DNA of 64,000 nt from Eustoma russellianum (GCA_036186865.1 AP025040.1:42156752-42220751), one strand, 5' to 3'. Positions 1 through 12,100 are shown, numbered from the stretch's first letter. Notes: a model not told the origin generated them from the sequence alone. Program-made: numbers and translations.

Positions 1-780
1 AGAATGATGCATGCTAGAATTTATAAAACTTTGTTGGAGATTAAAACATCTAAGAAAAGATACCATCAAGGACATTAGAAGTAATAGAGGTGGTGAGTTT
101 GGTGGTGAGCTTCAAGACTTCTGTGTATCCAAATAATATGGACACAACTTCTTGGCTCCTACAACTTCTCAACAAAATGGTGTTGCAAAAAGGAAGAATA
201 AAACTCTTCAAGAAATGAGTAGCCGCTGTATTGAGCTGCCTAAGTATTTTTGGCATGAAACTGTTAATACAACTTGCCATGTGATAAATAGAGCTTGCTT
301 GAGACCATCTCTCAAAAAGACTACTTATGAGATTTGGAAAGGAAGAGCACCCAACATTGGATACTTCAAGGTAAATGGTTGTAAGTGCTTCATACTTAAC
401 ACCAAAGCTAACTTGAATAAACTCAGTTTCAAAATAGATGGAGGAATCTTTATAGGTTATGGTCAAAACATCAAGGCATTTAGAGTATATAATAAAAGGA
501 AAATGAAAGTTGAAGAGTCCATTCATGTTAAGTTTAGTGAATTCCTTGGTGATGAACCAAATTTAAATAATGATGATGAAAGTGAGACAGTTGAAGTAAG
601 TCATATGGAAAACCTTGTCAAAAGCAAATATTCTTGTTGATCTTAGAATTGATCCACTTGAAAGTTGACATATTTCTAAGATGAAAGAAGAGGAAGAAGA
701 AAAAGGTGATACTTCAAATTTACCGAAATCATTTAAATATAAAAAAGTCCATCCAAAAGAATTGATACTAGGAGAAACAA
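1..780 (+). pseudogene. Copia integrase C-terminal fragment
   Basis: This is the end of a Ty1/copia integrase, cut off by the window edge. Reading with frameshifts, the sequence shows the integrase-core end (NRGGEF near base 80, then QQNGVAKRKN near 170), the FWHETVNTTCHVINR segment and the GCKCFILNTKANL / FIGYG region that follows integrase cores. The pattern resembles the Sirevirus lineage and is close to the integrase of element B at 10.1-11.7 kb (inference). The frame opens at about base 152 and runs to a stop at 640. Past that, reading another frame gives a NLPKSFKYKKVHPKE segment, typical of the integrase-RT linker, ending near 780. An in-frame TAA near base 135 and the missing RT show that it is dead. 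No LTR is seen on the right side. Confidence 0.85.
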
Positions 781-792
781 GAAAATTTTACG

Positions 793-903
793 AAAATACA
801 ACCATGCTTATTTGATGTTGTCAATTGACCAGACTAATGAAGTAGGAAAAATACAACCATGCTTATTTGATGTTGTCAATTGACCAGACTAATGAAGTAG
901 GGA
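793..903. repeat. Tandem duplication, two 55-bp units
   Basis: Two nearly identical direct copies of a unit beginning AAAATACAACCATGCTTATT lie head to tail with a 55-bp period. They sit just after the copia integrase fragment. This is probably a local replication-slippage duplication. From 904 to about 1100 I see nothing recognisable. Confidence 0.9.
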
Positions 904-1481
904 AAATAGCAGAACCCGAGATTTAACATGATGCAGCACAATTGACTTAATCCACGGGTCAAAAAATACATTGATTAAGCAGTGGTTACAATGATAAGTA
1001 ATAATTGATATGAATAATTGATTTCTTTTTCGTCTTCACGCGTCGCTTCTTGTATTTTTGTTTGAATCTTGCTTGATGATCATTCTTCTCACTTTATTGT
1101 GTATGCATATATTTTTTTTTAATGAAAGACGGGCGATACCGTCCTAGATTTTATTAATAATAATACCCTCACTTGTGGCGGAAGAATACCGTGGTTACAG
1201 TTTGAGTGGGAGACTCTCCCACAATGAAAAGATCGATAATTACAAATGAAAGCCTTAATCGGAAAGCAGATAATAAGAATAATATAATGTGCAATAAGTA
1301 GACACAATAATGAATCCCTATACTATACATATATTTGTTGCAGTCGTGCTTTAGTGTTTGCGCAATCTCCATCGACCATCCAGAAAGAAGTCACTCGATT
1401 ATATGCACACAATAAAAAGGATCAATGATGTCAAATTAGTATATGAGAATGAAATAAGAAAATGGCTACACACATACCATG

Positions 1482-1512
1482 GTTGCCTTCATTCACCACG
1501 AATATAGGCAAC
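1482..1512 (-). other. LINE 3'-UTR stem-loop
   Basis: On the LINE sense strand GTTGCCT and AGGCAAC flank a loop of about 17 nt, followed at once by a TGGTATGT motif. Similar stem-loops occur in related LINE 3' UTRs at 38297-38326, 39995-40025 and 40215-40245. Confidence 0.6.
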
Positions 1513-1738
1513 GAATACACTGAACCAGCTATTCAGGCAGACGGTTGCTTTGGCCATCAATACACGTGAAGAAATCATCTCAAGCTCAGGGGAAGAAACA
1601 ACATTATCCAAAACAGAAGAGGTATTTATCAAACCTAGAATCCACTCCAAAAGGTAGGTAAAGAAACTGAAAAATGCAGGAAGTTTTGCAACATGAAGCA
1701 CATAGGCATAAAAACGCAAACCCACTGGGAGACATAAG

Positions 1739-2224
1739 TCATAGCCGCAACTGAGATGCTGAAGTATCGAGAGATAACGCGCCGCGAACTTCACATGGTA
1801 AAGCTGCAAAGGATGCATAGAAGGTGACACCAGTCGAATGGAGGCCATACCTGGATAATGTGTGAGCTACAATATTTGCTTCCCTGGGGCAGTATTGCAA
1901 GGTGGATGCGTTAAGACATAGAAAGTCATGTGCCCGCTGCAGATCCACTAACAATGAGCCAGTATATTGAGCCGGATGTGTAATATACTGAAGTAATAAA
2001 CGGCAGTCTATTTCTACAATAAAGTGATCATTATCCATCGCATAACATATTAAGCTGTATAGAAGTACCATTAATTCTGCCCGAAGAGGTGAGGTAGGCG
2101 ACAGATGAAAGCAAATTGCCGATAGAAATTCCCCCTTATCATTTCTTAAAACAGCTCTGGTTGCGGCTGCTGAACGGCCAATCGTAGCATCAATATTCAA
2201 TTTTAACTTGCCCAATGGAGGCAA
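1739..2224 (-). pseudogene. LINE RNase H domain (RVT_3-like)
   Basis: The translation begins PLGKLKLNIDATIGRSAAAT and continues through AVLRNDKGEFLSA, LRAELMVLLYSL, VEIDCRLLLQYI and CPREANIVAHTLSRYGL. These are the hallmark blocks of plant LINE RNase H domains: the D in NIDA, the E in RAEL, the D in EIDC, and the N/H pair in EANxxAH. The domain degrades the RNA of the RNA:DNA hybrid after reverse transcription. It is preceded on the minus strand by the zf-RVT region in another frame and followed by the 3' UTR. The domain itself is complete, ending in SQLRL and a stop, but it is cut off from the RT by frameshifts, so it is not expected to work. Confidence 0.88.
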
Positions 2225-2227
2225 CTC

Positions 2228-2886
2228 CTAACGCACCAACCTATGACGGCGACCATGAAGGGGCGGTGAAAAATGCTGAGCCACCAATTGCGGAATGGAG
2301 TTAGAAAATTTCCGTCCTCTTGTGGATGCACACCAAGTATAGATATGATCCCGTACTCTCTCAAATAATCGGCGAGAAGAGAAGCTGTTGTCTCCAAATC
2401 TTATGAAGGTGTATTCCTTCCAGATAACCCAAGCAATCAAAGATGGTACAACTGCTTTGAGTTGGCCAAGCATTTGCTGGACGATGATAATCTCCACCAA
2501 CGAATCAAATAGGCCCGTACAGTTTATTGACGAGGCATTGGATCCGCAAACATAATCGACATCTCCTGCCATAATGGCATAATTTCCGAGCAATGAAGAA
2601 AAATATGGTCTTGCATGTCAGCATGTCTTTTGAAAAAAGCACACTGAGAGGGGAAGATAACCTGCCAAGCTCTGAGGTTATCAACTAAAGGCAATGGGCT
2701 CATCCAAAGCTTCCAGATAAAAATGCATGCACCTGAAGGGGAACCAGTCCACCATACATGCTTAGCGCAATCAAAAGGAGGAAAATCTAACGATAGAAGG
2801 CTATAAACAGAGCGCAAAGAAAACTGGCCAGTGGGATCTGGCAGCCAACTAAGGCCATCCGGATGATGTTGGACTCGTGACTGCAT
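2228..2886 (-). pseudogene. LINE zf-RVT region
   Basis: Two overlapping minus-strand frames give the zinc-binding region that follows plant LINE reverse transcriptases. The first contains DPTGQFSLRSVYSLL, then FIWKLWMSPLPLVDNL and the histidine/cysteine cluster HADMQDHIFLHCSEIMPLW. The second continues as AVVPSLIAWVIWKEYTFIRFG and RVRDHIYTWC, the link to RNase H. The same blocks recur in the LINE at 39.1-39.4 kb, which supports a shared family. At least one frameshift separates the two parts. Confidence 0.85.
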
Positions 2887-3273
2887 ATAAGGATATGTTC
2901 GATAAATGCGTTTCCAAACCGCCGAGTCATAAATATTTGCATGAATGTCTCCTCAATGACCATATTTCGATCGACAATATACCGCCCACAAAGAACTTGA
3001 TTGATGATACTTCTACCATATGAGACAATCGTAAGCCTGTTGAATCAGTTCAAGGTTGTGAATTCCTATACCTCCATATTCTTTTAGGCGACACACCTGT
3101 TCCTAGGCCCGCCACTGATGACGTCCACTCTAGAGAAAGGAAGACGTTTTTCGATTCAAAGCTTCTATAACACTTTTAAATAATCTTGAGTTTGCAATAA
3201 TATGCATGGGCATAGAACATAGCACATGTCGAATTAAAGTTACCCTACCCGTAGTTGAGAGAAGCTTAGATGA

Positions 3274-4270
3274 CTATGACTTGAGTTTCGCATCAAAATG
3301 TGCTAGCAAAGATGCACAATAGGTAGCTCTGTTAATACCTTTATACAAAAATGATCCAAGATATTTGATTGGCAAAGTAGCTAGTCGCATGCCTAAGGCC
3401 TGCGAAGCTCGTGCGCCAGAGACTCCTGAGCCTACCGCTACTTGACTTTTATGAAAATCAACCAGCTGACCCGATGCTTGCTGATATGAATCTAAGAAAT
3501 GTCTGAAACGCTGTAAGTTGCGGAGAGAGCCTTTTAAGAATACCACTAAATCATCTGCAAATCCCAAATGGGAAAATGGTGGTACTCGGCCTGCCTGGAA
3601 TCCTTGCATATGCCCCGCTCTCATCTGCAAGTTTAAGCCTCTTGAAAAACCTTCCGAAGAAAGAATGAATAACAAAGGAGATAAATGGCCCCTTTGCTTG
3701 ACTCCTGGTGATACCAGAAAATATCCCACTGGTTTACCATTTATTAGAATTGAACATCTTGTTTCTGATAAATTATTTATTAAAAACCGAACCAGCCGAG
3801 GATTAAAACCCGTTGCAAGTAAAAGCTATCGAAGATAAGACCAACTGACTCTGTCAAACACTTTCGCCATGTTAAGTTTAATAATGATATGCCCTCCTCT
3901 AAGGGTCGATCCAAAACATGTACCATCTCTTGGCCTAAAAGAGTTTGCTCCGTAATATCACGGCTCTTTATAGACCCGGCCTGTTTCGGAGAAATAAGTC
4001 TAGGGAGGAGCGATGATAAACGCGTGGCTATTAACCGTGTGATAACTTTAGAAAGAAAATTTGTCAGGCATATAGGCCTATAATTCGAGAAGGTTTGTGG
4101 ATCCTGGACCTTTGGGATAAGTGTAATCAGAGACGCAACTACTTGACTCGGAGGGGGAACACCTAAGAAAAATTCCTGAAGCTTTATGCACGTCTGAACT
4201 TATAACTGGCCAGAACCGTCGATAGAAAGATCCTGGGAAGCCATCTAGTCCAACAGCACTCGTAGGACTA
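3274..4270 (-). pseudogene. LINE reverse transcriptase, decayed
   Basis: The 3274-3729 part shows SPGVKQRGHLSPLLFILSSE, the catalytic motif FADDLVVF (LINE form of YxDD) and the KSQVAVG / LPIKYLGSFLYKG thumb segment. Upstream (3730-4270) the N-terminal RT blocks, including GLDGFPGSFYRRFWPVI, can be followed only through several stops and shifts. The palm aspartates are present, but QRGH replaces the usual QGDP. The element was truncated just upstream of the GPDGF block. Confidence 0.85.
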
Positions 4271-4276
4271 ATTGTG

Positions 4277-4297
4277 CATATATATATATATATACAC

Positions 4298-4375
<78 letters not shown>
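4277..4375. repeat. TA/CA microsatellite
   Basis: Alternating (TA)n and (CA)n tracts lie between the truncated 5' end of LINE-1a and the 3' end of a second LINE tail. Confidence 0.95.
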
Positions 4376-4556
4376 TTTAACCCGTAAAATTCAGCTTTAT
4401 TGACGTAACCTTCACTTGTGGCGGAGGAAAACCATATTACATGAGAGAGAAGTCATCATATGCGAAATGAGAGTATAGTGCTGTTAAAATTTGCAATCTC
4501 CAATCATATATGATATGTCGCATTAAAACCTTGCCAAGTAAAACCACCCTTGTGGA
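4376..4556 (-). mobile_element. Very short LINE 3' tail
   Basis: Read on the minus strand this gives CCACAAGGGTGGTTTTACTT, then GGCAAGGTTTTAATGCGACA and GTAATATGGTTTTCCTCCGC. The same blocks end the LINEs at 38.8-39.0 kb and 40.5-40.7 kb. Only about 180 bp of the 3' UTR survives. It ends in AATAAAGCTG... and then runs into (AT)n rather than a pure A-tail, and its 5' side abuts (CATA)n. Confidence 0.8.
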
Positions 4557-4559
4557 TTA

Positions 4560-4593
<34 letters not shown>

Positions 4594-4645
4594 CACACAC
4601 ACACTCATACATATATGTGTATGTGTGTGTATGTGTGTGCGCGCG
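4557..4645. repeat. CATA/CA/TG microsatellite
   Basis: (CATA)n, (CA)n, (TG)n and a short (GC)n tract follow one another. From 4646 to 4950 I see AT-rich DNA with no recognised feature. Confidence 0.93.
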
Positions 4646-4950
4646 CTATTTATGTTCTTTTATGGCCTCTCTCCCAATTTAGCTGATTATTATCAGTAAT
4701 TGTATCTTAGTTTGGGACAAAAGGCATATGAACATACGGTTGTTTAAAAAAGAGAGCTTCACAAGAATACAGTTACTTGTTTATCTATCTTTTATTCGTG
4801 AACTTACACTACTAAAATGATTACAGCTAACTTCAAAATTATTTTCAAAATTTTCATACACTAGGCTGCTAAATCGGATCTTCCAAATTTTACCTTAACA
4901 GTCAAAATAGGACCACCTTCGAAGACTACTTCTGAGGAGACAAGATTCGC

Positions 4951-5104
4951 TCACCCACAATTTCCTCACTCCTCTCTCCACTGTACGACACGTGGCAGCA
5001 GGAGGGTGGTGAGGCTAGATGAGGATGACCCTCATCTAGCCTCTCACCCTCCTGCTGTCACGTGTCGTGCGTTAAAGAGAGGTGAGAAAATTATGGTGAG
5101 GTGA
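4951..5104. mobile_element. Long hairpin, possible MITE
   Basis: Two arms of about 70-75 bp are inverted copies of each other with a few mismatches. The left arm runs from TCACCCACAATTTCCTCACT to GAGGCTAGATGAGG, and the right arm is its reverse complement starting at 5029. Only 4 bp (ATGA) separate them. Long foldback structure without coding sequence is typical of MITEs or foldback elements. I cannot fix terminal repeats or a target duplication, so the outer limits are uncertain. Weaker complementarity may extend beyond both ends (about 4880-5160). Confidence 0.6.
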
Positions 5105-5209
5105 TCCAAACTCACTTATGAGGGTCTTATACTTATGAGAGTCTTATTTTACCTCATAGTACTACTTTTTTGTTCACATTGCATTTCCCACAGACACCTC
5201 CGACGTTCC

Positions 5210-5794
5210 TGTTAAAACCAGTGCTGAACTGGTTGGCTGAGCTTAGCTTGAGGATGCCGGACTGACTGGCCGAGCTGAGTCATGTGACTGAGTAGAGAAT
5301 GAGGGAGAAGTCCAGGAAAGCACGACATTTGAAGGTGTGCAAGTTCCAGTTGGCCGAGCTGAGATTGGAGATCAAGTCAGCTCTGTTGAGAGCACAACAA
5401 GAGTAGAGGTAAGGAAGTATTGCATGATAACAGTACTAAGCTTGGGAGAGAAGCTCATGTCAGCAGAACAAAGGAAGGTCAGGTCCGTATGGCAGCCAAA
5501 CGAAGAAAGAGGAAAATCGTAGACGCTAAGAAAATGGGAAGAGCTACTTAACAGTACAGTGTCGTTTTAGCATTTAACAGTATTTATTTATTTTTTGTAA
5601 ATACTTGGATAAGGGCTGTCATTTCACTGATAACTTGAAGGATATGACAACCAATTAGTATAAAAGGTAGATTGTGTAGGAGAACAATTGTAACCATTTT
5701 CAGAATTGATGTGAATTAGAAAAGTGATTCTTTTCTCCTGTCAGTTATCTTTTCCTGCATTTTTTCTTTTTGTTCTCTTTCTTCCTCTCCTTCT
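5210..5794 (+). repeat. Element A 5' LTR, left part
   Basis: It starts TGTTAAAACC and aligns with 19875-20470. It includes the GAGGGAGAAGTCCAG and TTATTTATTTTTTGTAAATA blocks and a TATAAAA box (TTAGTATAAAAGGTAGATTG) near 5660. It stops at the CTTCT target of element B and resumes at 17280. Confidence 0.92.
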
Positions 5795-7204
5795 TGTAGG
5801 ATCTGCAAGGCACCACTAGAAGGGGGGGGGTTGAATAGGTGGTGCGGAAAATATGGTTTTTAAAATTTCTTTAAACCTAACCAATTCAAGTTCTGAAAAC
5901 AGATTCTGTTTTCAGGACCAGTTTTAAAACGTTTTAAAAACTAGGTTAGAGGTCTCCAAAAATTATGAAATTTTGAGAGAACTTAGCCTCAGATATTATG
6001 AGGGTCCCCTAAAAATTTCAAATCAAAATTCAACCTTTAACCCCTTCAAAAACCGTTGGCACTCAGATTGTGCAAATCTGCCAGAACCGGTAGATGGTTT
6101 TGAAAAATTAATTCCTATTTGTGTGAATGTCCAAATGATCTGAAAATTTGACCAATAACTCTTCACACACTGTATTTAAATGGGTTGAACCAGTTTTTGA
6201 AAATTCTTTTGGGAAGTAGGTCAAATACACCCAAAGTCTCAACCTTTGCAAGTCTGAAAATCAGACTGCACTAGTCTCAGAACTTTTGATGTTTGACTGA
6301 CCTATACTTGTCCAAAAGGGTTGAAACTTGTGCCAAATTAACCCTAGAACGTTTATGTATGTTTCTGGAAATTTTTATAATTTTTAGAAAACGTTTACTA
6401 TTTTTGCGAACGTGAACAATATGAGTAAACAGCGCAGAAACTGAAACGTAAATGCTGAAAGTAAATTGCACCAAGAATTTTATACTGGTTCGGTTATAAA
6501 CAACCTACTCCAGTCTTCAAGGAACACCTTCCTTGGTTCACACTAATTTCACACACGCAGTACACCTTACCGCAGGGTTGATAGAGTTACACCTTAACTC
6601 CAACCCTTTACAAACCTTGTATTGTGAGTACAATTTGCACGAACACCACCACCTCGCTAGAATGAAGATTGATCACACCTTGATCAATCTTTTACAAAGA
6701 TGTATGAATGGTGGTTTCTATGAAGCCTATTCAAGGATGAAAGAAATAAAATACAATAGGCTTTTTACAAGAGAAGAAAGAAAGAAAGTGAAGGAGAAGA
6801 AGACTTTTGCACTTTGATCACTTTTGAATGTAATTCTTGGTCTTCCTTTTGTTTGTTCTTCTCTTCTTCCCTTATAGGTCCAGGCCGTCCCCCTAGGGTA
6901 GTCTCCCCATCTTGAAAATTTCCTTTTAAGTGCTTGAGAGGGTGTGAGACATCATGGTGACAAAGTTTTGCTTGCTTGGCATCATTCCATTGGACCATCA
7001 TTTAGTCATTGCTTACTTGTCATCTTTTGATTGGCTCAATGTTGTCATCATTTTGATGACATGGATATTCTGAAAAAAAACTGAATATTTGCCAAATAAT
7101 CATCACATAATACATTCCATAACTTAAGAGATATTCACATAAATTTTGAGACAAAAAAATTCTTCCTTCCTTTCTCACCAAAATTCGGCCATTATGCTCC
7201 TTGC

Positions 7205-7547
7205 CATGCTGAAATTTCAGCATGTGCATCATGCATTTTTATTCAAGATAATCCCCAATTTACTTTGATTTTTCTCATTAAAATGAATCAATAATACATG
7301 GTAAGTCTTGCTATCAATTGATGAATGAACTTGGACACAAAAAGAGAGTGAAATTCGGCCACAACATCTTCTCACACATGCTGAAAAATTTCAGCATGTG
7401 TGATATAAAGAATATCACACTTAATACAATTCAAATCATTTCCATACCTCCTTTGATTTATTCCTTAATGAAAAATTGACAATTTATCTTCCTTAATGAT
7501 GAAGAAAACGGCCACAAGGTGTGTGACATGCTGAAATTTTCAGCATG
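7205..7547. repeat. Three spaced palindromes in element B LTR
   Basis: CATGCTGAAATTTCAGCATG (7205-7224, perfect 20-mer), an extended version with one extra A pair in the centre (7374-7401) and another with one extra T (7527-7547) occur about 160 bp apart. Each is preceded by a CGGCC-containing block (ATTCGGCC, ATTCGGCC, AACGGCC), so the whole stretch looks like a diverged tandem repeat with a palindrome in each unit. Confidence 0.8.
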
Positions 7548-8290
7548 TGACATAAGAGAGGTGTATGTTGAAAACTTACCTTTTGTAGCTTCTCTCTTTG
7601 ATTCATCAACATTGTATGATTGATTCTTGACCAATCAACATGCCAACAAGGCTCCACATGTGCTCCATCTCAGCTGTAGGTGGCGTTGAGTATGTATATA
7701 CATGTGCTGAAATTTATTTTTGCTAACTTTGAAAAATAGTGCACATTTAATAATACACACATGTAATATTCCAATCAGCCCTTAATTTAATTTTCTAGAA
7801 CACTTTAAGATGTATATTATATGTAAAAAGTGTCTAGATACGTGCCACATCATGTTCAAGAAAAACGTTCCATGTCAAGTGCGTAGAAAACCGAATTTTC
7901 GATATTTATCGATTACCCGATTTTTCTCTAATTTAAATTCCAACTTTTGCACATGCTATATATATTATGTTATAATATATATAATATATACTTTAATTTC
8001 CAGCACTTGGCTGATTTAAAGTGGTACCATAAACATGTGACAAAAATAAAATTGGAATCTTCACATTTTGGCCTAAATGTGGGGTGAATTGTGTGTGCCA
8101 ACATGGAAAGTATTTTTGTCTCAATATACAGTGTATGGCACGAAATTTTTAATAAATGTTGATGTATATGGGCTGGCCATTTATTTATGGCAAGTACGTG
8201 ACACGTTGGCGAAGTTTCGGTATCGCCCGATACGACAAATTTCGGTTTAGAACCTTTTATCGTGTCGTATTTAATTTGTCATCACCATAT

Positions 8291-8310
8291 CTTATATCAT
8301 ATGATATAAG
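8291..8310. other. Perfect 20-bp palindrome in element B LTR
   Basis: CTTATATCATATGATATAAG is self-complementary over its whole length. It is repeated in the other LTR near 16729-16748. Its role is unknown. Confidence 0.85.
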
Positions 8311-8837
8311 ACCTGAATATACTCATAAATATGAGTTAAGTATAGTGGTGTGACGTAATCGTACGTTCGTAAGGTATATAACGTGTCGATAGTACGTTGG
8401 AATAAATGTGTATGTGCCTTTTAAAAAAAATCTGAAAATTCATATATATTATGTATATATGGCGTGTGAAATTGATGTGGGGAGGAGGAGAGAACTTTCC
8501 TTCCATAGCCATGTTGCCTTCATGTCTTTTCCAAATGCATCTTCCTTTAATGAACTACTTAGTTTATCAAACTAAGTACTTCACTTAATGAACTACTTTA
8601 GTTCATTAATTGTGGCACCTGAAAATAGTATAAACTCAACAAATGTTCGCCATATGATGTAAGCTTTAAAGCTTCATGGCTCGTTAGTTCGGCAACATAA
8701 TATATAAGCTAAATAAGGCAAGTTATCATGCATACATGTACACTTGTGTATATATATATCCAACGTTTATATATATATATGTATATATATTCAAATTTCT
8801 TTATTTTGAAATCACTCAAACCCTCATATTCCTACAA

Positions 8838-8851
8838 TCTCCCCCTTTTGA
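8838..8851 (-). other. Element B polypurine tract
   Basis: On the minus strand AAAAGGGGGAGA sits one base upstream of the 3' LTR start. Confidence 0.85.
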
Positions 8852-9101
8852 TGATTTTCAAAATAACTAGTGTACATGATTTAAGTGTTATCTCTCCCCC
8901 TTGAATTATGCACAGATTTGAAATTTGAATTTCGAATTTCAAATCCGGCTCCCCGTTGATTCATGCAATTAGGATCAATCAGTGATCTCTCTCCCCCTTA
9001 AATCTCTCCCCCTTAAAATCATGCTTCTCTCTCCCCCTTTATTTTGGAAAGTTAATCAAAAGATTCCTGTCAAAAAGGAAAGTAAATCAAATGATATCGC
9101 A

Positions 9102-12100
9102 TTAAATCACATCAACAGGAAGCATGCCTAATTTAGAACGGAGAGATTCAAATGTGGCTTGATTTAAGGCCTTTGTAAATATATCCGCTACTTGTGATTC
9201 TGTGCGTACGTGATCTATGACAATATTACCATTGTTAACGTGATCACGAAGAAAATGATAGCGAACTTCTATATGCTTAGCCTTAGAGTGTAATACGGGG
9301 TTCTTAGACAAATTTATTGCACTCATACTATCACAATATATAGGAATTTTATTTACGGTAATTCCAAAGTCCGAAAGTTGTTGTTTTATCCACAACAACT
9401 GTGTGCAACAAAGGCTAAGAGCCATATACTCAGCCTCAGTAGTGGACAAAGCAACACTTGCTTGCTTTTTGGAAAACCATGAAATAAGGGAATTTCCTAT
9501 AAATTGGCAAGTTCCGCTCGTGCTTTTTCTATCTATCTTGCAGCCACCATAATCTGCATCAGTGTAAGCATGTAAGTCGAATGTAGAGTCCTTATCATAC
9601 CAAATACCTAAGGTGGGCGTGTGCTTAATATAGCGGAATATTCTTTTTACCGCATTTAAGTGTGACACCTTAGGTTGACTTTGAAAACGAGCACACATGC
9701 ATACGCTAAACATAATGTCAGGCCTACTAGCAGTTAAATATAGTAAAGAGCCTATCATAGATCGATATAATCCATTATCAACGTCTTTACCATGTTCATC
9801 TTTGTCTAATTTAGTAGTAACACTCATAGGCGTGGGGGATGGTTTCAAATTTTCAAAATTGAACTTCTTGATCATGTCATTTACGTACTTAGCTTGGCTT
9901 ATATGAATTCCTTTACTCGTTTGCTTAATCTGCAAGCCAAGAAAATAATTAAGTTCACCAACCATAGACATTTCAAATTCAGCTTTCATACAATTTTCAA
10001 AATCTTTAACAAGTCTATGTGAGGTAGAACCGAAAATAATGTCATCTACGTAAATTTGAATAATAAGTAAATCTGATTTTTCTTGTTTCAAAAATAGTGT
10101 ACTATCTATAGTACCACGTTTAAAATTATTTTATAAAAGAAAAGTGGCAAAACGATCATACCATGCTCTCGGCGCTTGCTTTAGGCCATATAGTGCCTTC
10201 TTTAGTTTGTACACGTGATCTGGATGTTTCAAATCTTCAAAACCGGGTGGTTGCTTCACGTATACTTCTTCTTGTATAAATCCGTTTAGAAAAGCACTTT
10301 TGACGTCCATTTGATATAATTTAAAATCTTTCAAGCAAGCAATAGCAAGTAAGAGTCGTATAGCTTCTAAACGTGCTACGGGTGCAAATGTTTCATCGTA
10401 GTCTATTCCTTCTTCTTGATTATATCCTTGAGCTACGAGTCTTGCTTTATTTCTAACGACCTTTCCTTCCTCATTCATTTTGTTCCTAAATACCCACTTT
10501 GTGCCTATTATTGTCTTATCTTGTGGTCGTGGCACTAAGTCCCATACATCATTTCTAACGAATTGATTAAGTTCGTCATGCATAGCATCAATCCAAGATG
10601 AATCACTCAAAGCATCATGCACATTTTTGGGCTCAATTTCAGAAATCATAGCATGAAATTCATTTATTTCATTCGAAGTGATTCTTCTACGTGGTCGCAC
10701 ACCGTGAGTGATGTCGCCTATGATGAGATCATGTGGGTGATCTCTATGCCATCTTAGTTGATTATTTTCTAAGTTATCATGCATTTCTATATGATCATGC
10801 ATTTCTAGTGTCTCATTCATCTCATGCATATCAAAAGAATCATTATCTTCATCCAAAACGGGTTTCAATTCAAAATCATCATCATATTCCTTTTCTTTAT
10901 CAATCTCTCCAAATTCATTGAATTTAACATGAATAGATTCTATGATTTGTCTAGTGAGAGGATCATAACATCTATATGCTTTTGAGTTTATGGAATACCC
11001 AATAAAAATGCACTCAATTGATTTGGATTCAAATTTATCTAAGTTATCTTTTGTATTCAAGACAAAGCATTTGCATCCAAACACACGAAAATAATCAATC
11101 TTAGGCATGCGATCATTCAAAATTTCGTAAGGCGTCTTGTTTATTTTCTTTCTTATAGATAGGCGATTTACAATATAGCATGCACAGTTTACGGCTTCCG
11201 CCCACAGAAATCTAGGCAATTTATTTTCGCAAAGCATAGTTCTAGCGATTTCTTGTAGTGTGCGATTCTTTCTTTCTACTACTCCATTTAATTGTGGAGT
11301 TCTAGGTGGCGAGAACTCATGTTTAATTCCTTTTTCTTCACAAAATGAAATCATCTCTTTATTTTTAAATTCACCGCCTCTATCGCTTCTTATTCTTTTC
11401 ACATTTATGCCGTATTGATTTTCAAGTTGTTTAATTAATTTAGCGATTTCTACGGCGCTATCATCCTTATGTGCAAGAAATAAAGTCCAAGTATAGCGAG
11501 AGAAGTCATCAACAATCACGCATGCATAGTGACGCCCACCAAGGCTTGTAGTGCGACTAGGACCAAACAAATCGATATGCAATAGTTCTAGTATTCTAGT
11601 CGTGCTTATCTCATTTTTAGGCTTAAGTGACTCACGTGTTTGTTTGCCTTTTATGCAAGATTCACACAACTAAAAGTTGTCTAAATCAAGCTTAGGCAAT
11701 CCCCGTACTAGGCTCTTTCGTTGCAATTTTTCTAGTGTAGAAATACCTATGTGTCCTAGACGTCTATGCCACAAATTCACATTGGGTTCATTTGACATAA
11801 AGCATTTAACTTTGGCATCTACTACATCATCCAAGGATAGTGTGAATATGTTTCCTTCACGTTTTCCTTTTAAAACGGTTTCTCCATTTTTATCTATTAT
11901 ATTACAATAAGGGTGAGTGAAACACACATTAAAACCATTGTCAACAAATTGCGAAATACTAAGAAGATTGTAAGATAAGTTGCTTACCAAAAACACGTTT
12001 GAGATTTGAAGTGTATCCGGGTTTCCAATCGTACCTTTACCAATGATCTTGCCTTCATTGTTGTCTCCAAAGGTCACGGATCCGCCTTTTGTGACCTTCT

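Larger units (their letters stand above)
1112..4274 (-). mobile_element. 5'-truncated L1-type LINE (LINE-1a)
   Basis: A non-LTR retrotransposon on the minus strand. Read from right to left it holds the reverse transcriptase from its N-terminal part onward, the thumb, a zf-RVT domain, an RNase H domain, a 3' UTR of about 630 bp and a terminal A-tract (a T-run at 1112-1120). The endonuclease and ORF1 are missing, as expected for 5' truncation during target-primed reverse transcription. A candidate target-site duplication TGCATATAT is seen at about 1104-1112 and again at 4275-4283. The right copy lies inside a TA/CA microsatellite, so the exact edge is uncertain. Coding frames are broken by several shifts and stops. 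The same family recurs at 4.4 kb and 37.9-40.7 kb. Confidence 0.88.
5795..8836 (-). repeat. Element B 3' LTR
   Basis: The 3042-bp LTR lies downstream of pol on the minus strand. It is AT-rich and non-coding, with palindromic blocks at 7205-7224, 7374-7401, 7527-7547 and 8291-8310. Short frames inside it are not genes. Confidence 0.95.

Noticed and set aside
1489..1848. 119-codon minus frame over the LINE-1a RNase H end and 3' UTR
   Set aside because: Overlaps the real RNase H frame and then 3' UTR; no similarity in the other LINE copies.
6277..8353. Series of 60-95-codon frames repeated at 14.7-16.8 kb
   Set aside because: They recur only because they lie in the two LTRs of B; composition is non-coding and they lack recognisable domains.
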